DNA of 7,741 bases from Spirochaetia bacterium. GTDB lineage: Bacteria > Spirochaetota > Spirochaetia > Treponematales > Breznakiellaceae. Position numbers and translations under genes: made by a program. The DNA is taken from assembly GCA_025997495.1 (NCBI GenBank), contig BNUR01000134.1, positions 1 to 7,741 on the forward strand. The letters are read 5' to 3'. Of the stretch, positions 1 to 5,775 are shown one piece after another (within the stretch, counting starts at the first letter, position 1; every line of letters begins with the position of its first letter). The notes below the pieces were generated by a model. That model was given only the letters and a program-made list of their open reading frames with translations. It ran no database searches and was not told the DNA's origin.

Positions 1-1372
1 AGCCGAAGGTTACTTCCACCGGTTCTTTCCCCTGCCTGGCCGGGGGAATTCCTTCGAGATGCACCTCGCCGAGGCGCTCGTTGTTTTCCGGATCAGAAGA
101 TTCACCCTGATATACCTCAATTTTCACCGCGGTCTGGTAATCCACCACCGTATAATAGAGTTTCGATTTTTCCACCGGAATGGTGGTATTCCGGGGAATG
201 AGGGGATCGAAAACCTTCCGATTGCCAAACAAGCCATCCGACAGGGGTGCCGTGCCCAGGGTGTAGGGGCAGACATCGGTCAACACCAGGTCTTCATTGT
301 TAATGCTGCCCTCTAAAAGTCCCGCCTGAATCGCCGCGCCCCGTGCCACCGTCAAATCGGGGTCCACCAGGGAACGGGTAACCGTGCCGAGGGTAGTCTC
401 CACCAGAGCCTTCACACAGGGGATTCGGGTGGAACCGCCCACTAAAAGCACAAGATCCAGGTCGGAGTTTTCAAGCCCCGCATCCCTAAGGGCGCTTTCC
501 ATCGGCTCCTTTGTCGATTCCACCTTCTCCGACACCCATTCCTCAAAGCCGGCGCGGGTCACCGTTTTTTCCACCGAAACCGGCTTACCGTCCTCGTTGG
601 TCAAAAGGAAGGGAAGGGACACCTGATATTCAGTTTCGGCGCTCAGGGCAATTTTGCAGTCCTCCGCCGCTTTTTTAAGCCGCATGTTCGCCCGCGCATC
701 ATCTAACTGACCCGATGGGGAAAAACTTTCGGCCAGATGGCACATGATGATTTCATCAAAATCTTTTCCCCCCAGGTGATTGTTGCCGCAGCTTGCCTTT
801 ACGTCGATGATCCCTTCAAAAAGTTCAAGCACGGTGACATCAAGGGTGCCGCCGCCAAGATCATAGACCAGCACGTTTTTGCATTCCTTGAGGTTTGAAA
901 GGCCGTAGTCCAGCGCCGCCGCAGTCGGCTCGTTGATGATGCGCTCAACCTGCAGGCCCGCAAGCTCCCCCGCCTTTGAGGTTGCCCGCCGCTGTACATC
1001 GGTAAAGTAAGCCGGGACGGTGATCACCGCACGGTCAATCTTTTCCTTTAGAAAGGTTTCCGCGCATTGGACAAGGTACCGCAGCAGCATGGCCTGGATT
1101 TCCTCCGGCCGGTATTCTTTCCCGTGGGCTTTGAGGGTTTCATCCCCGCCGGTGAGCCGCTTTATCTCCATGAAGGTGCAGTCGGGACGGGTAAACAGAT
1201 ACTCCGCCGCTTCCTCCCCCACCAGAACGGCGCCGTCCTGCCCGATATGCACCACCGAAGGGGTAACCAGCTTGCCCCGTGAGTTCGGGATGAGCTTAGG
1301 TGCCCCGTCAACGATACAGGCAATTTCCGAAGTGGATGTTCCCAGGTCTATACCGACTATTCTACTCGCCAT
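1..1372 (-). CDS. Hsp70-family chaperone, HscC-like (C-terminus cut by window edge)
   Basis: ATP-dependent cytoplasmic chaperone; the first 457 residues are visible and the frame is open to the left edge. Hsp70 motifs seen in order: phosphate-1 loop DLGTSTS (9-15, where DnaK has DLGTTNS), IKRLTG with the catalytic-type Lys71, NEPTAAAL (147-154), phosphate-2 DLGGGT (171-176), LGGKDFD (200-206), adenosine motif LVGGSTRIP (310-318), interdomain linker around DLVLTD (361-366), then the start of the beta substrate-binding domain. LTDVCPYTLG, RNTTIPV and VYQGE in that domain resemble HscC from memory rather than housekeeping DnaK, and HscC-type proteins lack most of the helical lid. The start ATG at 1372 follows a GGGAGG Shine-Dalgarno about 6 nt upstream and overlaps the end of the GrpE-like gene by 11 nt, implying translational coupling. 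Hsp70 identity is near certain; the HscC subfamily is likely but unproven without the C-terminus. Confidence 0.95.
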   Translation of the reverse strand, partial: MASRIVGIDLGTSTSEIACIVDGAPKLIPNSRGKLVTPSVVHIGQDGAVLVGEEAAEYLFTRPDCTFMEIKRLTGGDETLKAHGKEYRPEEIQAMLLRYLVQCAETFLKEKIDRAVITVPAYFTDVQRRATSKAGELAGLQVERIINEPTAAALDYGLSNLKECKNVLVYDLGGGTLDVTVLELFEGIIDVKASCGNNHLGGKDFDEIIMCHLAESFSPSGQLDDARANMRLKKAAEDCKIALSAETEYQVSLPFLLTNEDGKPVSVEKTVTRAGFEEWVSEKVESTKEPMESALRDAGLENSDLDLVLLVGGSTRIPCVKALVETTLGTVTRSLVDPDLTVARGAAIQAGLLEGSINNEDLVLTDVCPYTLGTAPLSDGLFGNRKVFDPLIPRNTTIPVEKSKLYYTVVDYQTAVKIEVYQGESSDPENNERLGEVHLEGIPPARQGKEPVEVTFG

Positions 1373-1991
1373 CTTTTTCCTCCCATTCCCTATTCGTCAT
1401 ATCCCCTTGTTCCTGCGAACCGTTGGTTCCAGAGAACCCTACGGGTCCTACGCTCACCACAACGGCGGCTTTGCGGACAAGGGCGTTTTTATATACATAC
1501 CCGCTTTGCAGCACCTCCAGCACCTGCTCGCGGGGAAGCCACGATTCCACCCCTTTCTGAACAGTATGTATCTGCGGATTAAGGGGCTGTCCTTCCGTTC
1601 CAACGCGGACGATATTGTTGTCAGAGAGGAGCTGCCCGGATTGAGTCCAGAGGAGGTCCGCCTGGTGTTTCAGCTCTTCATTGCCGCTAAGACGGGCATA
1701 GGCGCAAAAATCCTCAAGAAGATCGCACAGGGCAATAGCCGTATAGGCCAAGGTATCCGCCCGGCTTTTTTCCGCCTCCAAAGCATCCTGTAGAACCTGA
1801 GTATTCTGCTCTTTAAGCAGATCGTAAATTTCTTCGACCTGCAGGGAAACATCGGCTTGTTTTTTTTGGAGATCCTCCAACAGATCCTGCCCAAGGGCAG
1901 CCATTTCCACCGTCCGGGCAAATTCATATCGGGGGAGCGGCTCAGTTTCACGGGAAAGCAGGTTGTTTAGTTCGGTCTCAAAATCCAGCAT
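1362..1991 (-). CDS. GrpE-like nucleotide exchange factor
   Basis: 209 residues; predicted to release ADP from the Hsp70 encoded immediately downstream. The fold is recognised from its architecture: a long heptad-like helix rich in E, Q, L and K (about 35-80), a short helical bundle (about 82-122), then a GrpE-type beta domain (about 128-180). In that domain LNPQIHTV resembles the GrpE NPxxHEAV segment, and VLEVLQSGYVYKNALVRKAAVVVS resembles the family's VxxVLQxGYxxxxRVLRPAxVxVS ending. The last 25 or so residues are a polar tail encoded across the Shine-Dalgarno region of the hsp70 gene, ending in TAG at 1362-1364. An in-frame TAA lies 12 nt upstream of the ATG at 1991, so that is the most upstream ATG, although no strong Shine-Dalgarno precedes it; Met30 is a weaker alternative. 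The N-terminal half is divergent from housekeeping GrpE. Family assignment rests mainly on the C-terminal motif and the neighbour. Confidence 0.85.
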   Translation of the reverse strand: MLDFETELNNLLSRETEPLPRYEFARTVEMAALGQDLLEDLQKKQADVSLQVEEIYDLLKEQNTQVLQDALEAEKSRADTLAYTAIALCDLLEDFCAYARLSGNEELKHQADLLWTQSGQLLSDNNIVRVGTEGQPLNPQIHTVQKGVESWLPREQVLEVLQSGYVYKNALVRKAAVVVSVGPVGFSGTNGSQEQGDMTNREWEEKDGE

Positions 1992-2089
1992 GGTAAAGCA
2001 TACTTAGCGTACCGCGTAATAGAAGACATTTGCAAGGGGGAGGTCAGCCGGGAGGCCATCTCATTGGATAAAGTCGGAATCCTGCGGAA

Positions 2090-2130
2090 ACTATACTTGT
2101 TCTTTACAAGAATTATATTCTTACAAAGAA
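2090..2130 (-). promoter_or_regulatory. Probable operator/promoter of the grpE-like/hsp70 operon
   Basis: Two 13-bp dyads of form TTCTT-N3-AAGAA occupy 2100-2112 and 2118-2130, 18 bp centre to centre, with only TTATA between them. A third overlapping dyad, CTTGT-N5-ACAAG, covers 2096-2110. On the minus strand the middle reads TATAAT (2117-2112), a consensus -10 hexamer, and another -10-like TATAGT lies at 2095-2090. No convincing -35 sits 16-18 bp upstream of either. The block is AT-rich in a GC-rich spacer and lies about 110-120 nt upstream of the GrpE-like ATG. This fits a dimeric regulator binding two adjacent sites over the promoter. It is not a CIRCE element (TTAGCACTC-N9-GAGTGCTAA), so HrcA control is not indicated. 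The dyads are seen directly; the promoter function is inferred. Confidence 0.5.
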
Positions 2131-2173
2131 AGTGTTTCCTCCGCCATTCACCCCCTTCCGTTTAACCGATTCG

Positions 2174-2232
2174 ACCCGGCTGGGTTTCGAGCGAACCCGG
2201 CATAGATAAGCCCCCGATATCGGAAAAGGGCT
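2174..2232 (-). terminator. Hairpins after the iron-uptake operon, possible terminator
   Basis: The first structure after the FMN-binding gene's stop codon pairs AGCCC with GGGCT (2209-2213 with 2228-2232), enclosing a perfect palindrome CCGATATCGG (2214-2223) with a four-base bulge. A second stem, GGGTT/AACCC (2182-2186 with 2194-2198), follows, and the heptamer ACCCGGC occurs at 2174-2180 and 2195-2201. Neither stem is followed by a T-run on the minus strand, so these are not classical intrinsic terminators. They may slow polymerase, protect the mRNA 3' end or act with Rho. The rest of the spacer (1992-2247) shows no gene. Confidence 0.3.
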
Positions 2233-2247
2233 CATGACGGTTACGGT

Positions 2248-2658
2248 TCATTTTCGTGCCATCTCAAGCGCCCCCTCAGTAGCTTCCAAGAATTGATTAT
2301 AAGCAATAGTTGCCCCGCTGACCACGGCTACCGCTTTCAAATCCTGGGTTTCGGCGTATTGTTCCGCGTACCGCTTCATGGCGCGTACCGCAAGCTGCGC
2401 CTTTTCATAAAAATCCCTGTTGGCAATTTCCCCGTTCACTTTGCCATAGTGCGCATCCTTAATCGTTCCGTCTTTCTGCCACGTTACAAAATCACAGCCA
2501 TTTATTTTCCCGTCTTTGACGGTGATAAGTACTTTGCCATAGGCGCCCAGATCATCTTCTCCGCTTTGGCCTTGATACACGCCGTCATGTAAAGCGCCAT
2601 TACTGCAAGCCGCCGCCAGTAATACTTCCGCACAAAATACAATAGCGTACCATTTCAT
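2248..2658 (-). CDS. FMN-binding domain lipoprotein
   Basis: 136 residues, last gene of the iron-uptake operon. The N-terminus (one Lys, a hydrophobic stretch, then LLAAAC with Cys18) looks like a loose, spirochaete-style lipoprotein signal, which would place the protein on the outer face of the inner membrane or in the periplasm. The mature part matches the small FMN_bind fold: DGVYQGQ at the start, GAYGKVLITVKDGKI (38-52), then the SGAT motif at 114-117 followed by IAYNQFLEA. In covalently flavinylated relatives (NqrC/RnfG type, modified by ApbE) FMN is joined to the Thr of a Dxx(S/T)GAT motif. Here the residue three before Ser114 is Ala111, not Asp. By context it may pass electrons for iron reduction, replacing the thioredoxin-like proteins of related loci. 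The start lies 2 nt after the ATPase stop, with AAAGGAG unusually far upstream (about 13 nt), suggesting coupled translation. Confidence 0.85.
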   Translation of the reverse strand: MKWYAIVFCAEVLLAAACSNGALHDGVYQGQSGEDDLGAYGKVLITVKDGKINGCDFVTWQKDGTIKDAHYGKVNGEIANRDFYEKAQLAVRAMKRYAEQYAETQDLKAVAVVSGATIAYNQFLEATEGALEMARK

Positions 2659-2660
2659 TT

Positions 2661-3341
2661 TTATACCATCACTCCTTTCATCCTGTTTTCGGTAATTCTT
2701 GCAATATGCCCATGTTCCAGTACCACCGTCCGTTCCGCGTCCTCCGCTACTTCCGGGTCGTGGGTTACCACAATAATCGTGCTGCCGTCATGGTGAAGCT
2801 GTTTAAAAATATCAATAACGATGTGTTCATTCGCCTCGTCAAGATTGCCGGTGGGTTCATCGGCGAGTATCAACTCCGGGTAATTGATAAGCGCCCGGGC
2901 GATGCAGACCCTTTGCTGTTCGCCCCCTGAAAGCTGGCGGGGCAGGTGCTTTGCCCGGTCCGCGAGTCCCACCCGGTCAAGGGCTGCCATTGCTTCCGCC
3001 TCGTCGGGCATACTGTGGTAATACTGCGCGACCATCACATTTTCAAGCGCCGAAAGGTACTGCACCAGGTGGAACTGCTGAAAGATAAGGCCTATTTTAT
3101 CGCGGCGGATACGGGTAAGCCCCTTCGCGGTTGCTTTGGAAATGTCCCAGCCATCAAGAAAAACCGAGCCATTTGTCGGCCTATCCATACAGCCTATGAT
3201 GTTCATCATCGTTGTTTTCCCGGAACCGGATGGCCCCATGATGGCAAGCCATTCACCCTTCTGTACCTGTAAATCAATGGATTGCAAAGCCGCAAGGTTC
3301 CCGTAAATCTTGGAAATGCCTTTTAACTCCAGTATCGCCAT
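2661..3341 (-). CDS. ABC transporter ATPase, MacB/LolD type
   Basis: 226 residues, a complete single ATP-binding domain of usual length for this class. Walker A GPSGSGKTT (36-44), Q-loop FQQF (Gln88), signature LSGGEQQR (137-144), Walker B LILADE (157-162), D-loop NLD (166-168) and the switch His194 in VVTHD are all intact, so it should hydrolyse ATP. It resembles the LolD/MacB/FtsE group, which powers FtsX-like permeases in mechanical transmission rather than classic import. The start ATG is 4 nt after the upstream permease's stop; its Shine-Dalgarno (GAGGAG) lies in that gene's last codons. With the two permeases it corresponds to Cj1661-1663 of the Campylobacter P19 locus, where the ABC part supports use of iron delivered to the periplasm. 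The actual substrate or mechanical task is unknown. Confidence 0.95.
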   Translation of the reverse strand: MAILELKGISKIYGNLAALQSIDLQVQKGEWLAIMGPSGSGKTTMMNIIGCMDRPTNGSVFLDGWDISKATAKGLTRIRRDKIGLIFQQFHLVQYLSALENVMVAQYYHSMPDEAEAMAALDRVGLADRAKHLPRQLSGGEQQRVCIARALINYPELILADEPTGNLDEANEHIVIDIFKQLHHDGSTIIVVTHDPEVAEDAERTVVLEHGHIARITENRMKGVMV

Positions 3342-3345
3342 ACTG

Positions 3346-4488
3346 TTATTCTCCTCTTAAAACAAGCGCCGGATCGACATGCGCCGCGTTTCGCACCGGC
3401 GCAAGACAAGCTATGGTGGTAATGAGGGCCGCAAAAAACACCGTTGCGGGGGGTAACAATGGGTTAAACTCAACGGCCCGGAAAAACACTTTCATGCTTA
3501 CCCCCTGGGCGAATAAAAAGCCCAGACCCGCTCCCAAAATTCCCCCGCCCGCGCCAAGGAAGACCGCTTCGCCGAGAAATTCCGCGATGAGGCTCCCGTC
3601 TGACGCGCCCAATGCCTTGCGGAGCCCTATCTCTTTCCGCCGTTCCGTTACCACCGCCATCATCGTTGTTGCCACGCAGATCATCGTCAGGAGGAGCACA
3701 ATCGCCGTAACGAGGTACACCAGGCTTTTCAGTTTACCCAGCACCGCCCCCTCCGATTCGGTCACCCTGCGCACAAGCCTGGCTTCCACCCCGTCCGTAA
3801 CAGTGTTGATGCGGGAGGCGGCTTCCTCAAGGACTTCCCGGTCCGCACGAATGCTGCACTCAACCACATCAAATCCGTCTCCGCTGTTTTGCGGCGCCGC
3901 GCTAAGGGACGCAAAATCAGAAAGGGACATGAAGATAAACGCCTCCTCAACGCCGCCGGTTTTCACCATCCCGGAAACCGTAAAACTGCGCTCAAACCGT
4001 TCGCCGCCATCCATTCCGGTAAGCGTAAAAACACTGCCCGGAACAAGGCGTATACGGAGGGCTATATCCTCACCGATAAGCGCCTCACCACTATCGTTCG
4101 GCCAACGGCCTTCAACACCCCAATAGGGACTTGTTTTCCGTACTTCGGCAAGCTCTGTTCCGGCAGCCATAAAGGGCTGTTCGTTTATCTTTACCTGCCG
4201 GTAGCGGTACGGCGCGATTCCTACAACACCTTCCGGCAGTAATGCTGTTGCCGCTGCCGCCGCTGCCCTGCTCATGCTTACCCCGCTGCCCGCCGGATAC
4301 AGGAGGAAGTTTGCCCCGTAGGAGCGGAACTCCGTACCCAACTGCCGGGGAATGTCATAATACAGGGTAACGAGTCCCGATAATATGGTCGCGCCGATGG
4401 CAATGGCAAGCAGGGCGGTGAACATCCTGCTTCGCCGCCGCAGAAGAGAACTCAAGGCCATCTTCACATAGAATTGCTGTTTCGTCAT
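3346..4488 (-). CDS. FtsX/MacB-type ABC permease, second of pair
   Basis: 380 residues from the start chosen here. One N-terminal membrane helix (about 22-44), a periplasmic domain of roughly 200 residues, then three helices (about 252-280, 302-328 and 345-365) form the standard MacB/FtsX topology. The cytoplasmic motif TERRKEIGLRKALGAS (281-296) is the FtsX-family coupling segment to the ATPase. An ATG at 4560 is open in frame, but those 24 extra residues overlap the preceding gene and are Cys/Arg-rich and unlike a permease N-terminus. The ATG at 4488 sits just after a strong GGGAGG and 1 nt after the neighbour's stop, so it is preferred. The segment around 243-251 (TESEGAVLG) is shared with the first permease (AESEGSILQ), showing the two are paralogues that likely form a heterodimer. 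An alanine-rich stretch spans about 75-82. Confidence 0.92.
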   Translation of the reverse strand: MTKQQFYVKMALSSLLRRRSRMFTALLAIAIGATILSGLVTLYYDIPRQLGTEFRSYGANFLLYPAGSGVSMSRAAAAAATALLPEGVVGIAPYRYRQVKINEQPFMAAGTELAEVRKTSPYWGVEGRWPNDSGEALIGEDIALRIRLVPGSVFTLTGMDGGERFERSFTVSGMVKTGGVEEAFIFMSLSDFASLSAAPQNSGDGFDVVECSIRADREVLEEAASRINTVTDGVEARLVRRVTESEGAVLGKLKSLVYLVTAIVLLLTMICVATTMMAVVTERRKEIGLRKALGASDGSLIAEFLGEAVFLGAGGGILGAGLGFLFAQGVSMKVFFRAVEFNPLLPPATVFFAALITTIACLAPVRNAAHVDPALVLRGE

Positions 4489-4489
4489 T

Positions 4490-5767
4490 TTACCTCCCAT
4501 GCAGCACCTCCGCAGGACGCAATGACAGCAAAAGGCGCATGGCCGGTATGCTGCCCGCAATGGTTACCAGTAATACCAGTACCGCCGTAAGGGGTATTAC
4601 CATTCCTTTTATATCAATGGCCTGGGCAAAAACCGTCCGCCCGATAATTTGCGCGAAACCAAGCCCCGCAAAATAACCCGCCATGCCCCCTGCAATGCCG
4701 GTGATCACAATTTCTGTCAGCACCAGTAAAACTAAGACCCGGTCTTCCGCGCCGAGGGCTTTGAGAAGCCCGATTTCGGCGGCCCGTTCCATAACGCTGG
4801 AGGTGACCAGATTTGATATGGCCAGGGCCGACCCCGCTAAACTCAGCGCCGTAATGAGGAGCATGAGGAGCTGGGTTTTTTGCAGTATGCTCCCTTCCGA
4901 TTCGGCCACCTGCCGCAGGGGCTTGGAAACAGCGCCGCTTATCACTTCGTCAATTTGATAGCAAATCGCGCTTGGGTACGCGGTGCAGTACCATGTGTCC
5001 CACTCTTTTATAGAAAGGCCTTTGGGGTCCTGAGCCGCCCTGCGTGAAAGCTCATTGTCCGGCGTAGTCAGGGCGCTCACCTCGATGGAACTTACCAGAG
5101 CGCCCAGGTCCGCTAATTCCTGTACGCGTTCAAGCGGGGCGTAGACATTTTCGTCATCCGCGGAACCGGAATCGAAAATTCCACCCACGGTAAATGACGC
5201 GCTTCTATCGCCCGAACGCAGGGTAATGGCGTCACCGGTTTTGATGCCGTTCCGCTCCGCAAAACTACGCCCCGCAAAACAACTCTGCGCGTCATCATCA
5301 CTCTGCACAACGTCAAAGGTCCACCATTTTTTCATATTGAGCATCCCGGTATCAAAGGTTTCACCTGTCGGCAGTTCAAGATGATGGCGAAACCAGGTGC
5401 CCACGAGTTTTACTGTTTCATCTTTAACGCCAAAATTCACCCGTACATTGAGGTAGGGGGTAAAATCGACGATGTTAAAAGCCCAGAAAATAGTTTTGAT
5501 GTTCGGGATTTCGTTTTCATTAAGGTACTTATTCACAAGTGTATCCTCGCCTAGGCCGTAGAGTTCATCCAATAACGATGCGCCCTGGGGACGCACGGTA
5601 ATATTGGCGCCGTAGGTTTTGAGTTCCTGATTGACCTTATCCCCCACATCAAACATCACGTTCAGCATTGCGGTGGCAAGGGAAGCGCCCAAGGCAACGG
5701 TGACGGCAATCATAAGCATTTTACCCTTTTGCCGGAACAGCGCGCCTCCGGCCATCCTAAAAAACAT
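4490..5767 (-). CDS. FtsX/MacB-type ABC permease, first of pair
   Basis: 425 residues with MacB/FtsX topology: helix 1 about 17-38, a large extracytoplasmic domain (about 40-295), then helices at about 297-321, 343-374 and 388-413. The cytoplasmic motif MERAAEIGLLKALGAE (326-341) follows helix 2 and matches the FtsX family. The periplasmic domain is larger than that of the second permease and has Trp-rich patches (TWFRHHL, KWWTFD, EWDTWY), which may dock the partner metal-binding lipoprotein; that role is speculation. AGGAG overlaps the stop of the DUF2318 gene 5 nt before the ATG, so the start is well supported. It corresponds by order to Cj1661 of the Campylobacter P19 locus, and should form a heterodimer with the next permease on the shared ATPase. 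Confidence 0.92.
   Translation of the reverse strand: MFFRMAGGALFRQKGKMLMIAVTVALGASLATAMLNVMFDVGDKVNQELKTYGANITVRPQGASLLDELYGLGEDTLVNKYLNENEIPNIKTIFWAFNIVDFTPYLNVRVNFGVKDETVKLVGTWFRHHLELPTGETFDTGMLNMKKWWTFDVVQSDDDAQSCFAGRSFAERNGIKTGDAITLRSGDRSASFTVGGIFDSGSADDENVYAPLERVQELADLGALVSSIEVSALTTPDNELSRRAAQDPKGLSIKEWDTWYCTAYPSAICYQIDEVISGAVSKPLRQVAESEGSILQKTQLLMLLITALSLAGSALAISNLVTSSVMERAAEIGLLKALGAEDRVLVLLVLTEIVITGIAGGMAGYFAGLGFAQIIGRTVFAQAIDIKGMVIPLTAVLVLLVTIAGSIPAMRLLLSLRPAEVLHGR
4492..4498 (-). promoter_or_regulatory. Ribosome binding site fixing the second permease start
   Basis: The minus strand reads GGGAGGT overlapping the stop codon of the first permease and lying about 4 nt before the ATG at 4488. 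No comparable signal precedes the in-frame upstream ATG at 4560, so this site decides the start and implies re-initiation by ribosomes finishing the first permease. Confidence 0.7.
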
Positions 5768-5775
5768 AGTTACTC

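Noticed and set aside
1020..1793. A 257-codon open frame on the plus strand across the hsp70/grpE-like junction
   Set aside because: It lies antisense to two genes with clear family motifs, has no family-like sequence itself, and its length is explained by the GC-rich third positions of the opposite strand.
2090..2130. CIRCE/HrcA heat-shock element upstream of the grpE-like/hsp70 pair
   Set aside because: The dyads are TTCTT-N3-AAGAA, not TTAGCACTC-N9-GAGTGCTAA, and neither half-site matches CIRCE.
2160..2245. A tRNA or other structured RNA gene in the spacer
   Set aside because: Stems and a T-loop-like GGTTCG are present, but no cloverleaf with acceptor and anticodon arms can be drawn.
3413..4126. 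A 237-codon plus-strand open frame opposite the second permease
   Set aside because: Composition is Ser/Arg/Pro/Thr-rich, typical of an antisense shadow, and the minus-strand frame is a well-supported FtsX-type permease.
4489..4560. N-terminal extension of the second permease beginning at the ATG at 4560
   Set aside because: The 24 extra residues are Cys/Arg-rich, overlap the first permease and lack a Shine-Dalgarno; the ATG at 4488 has a strong one.
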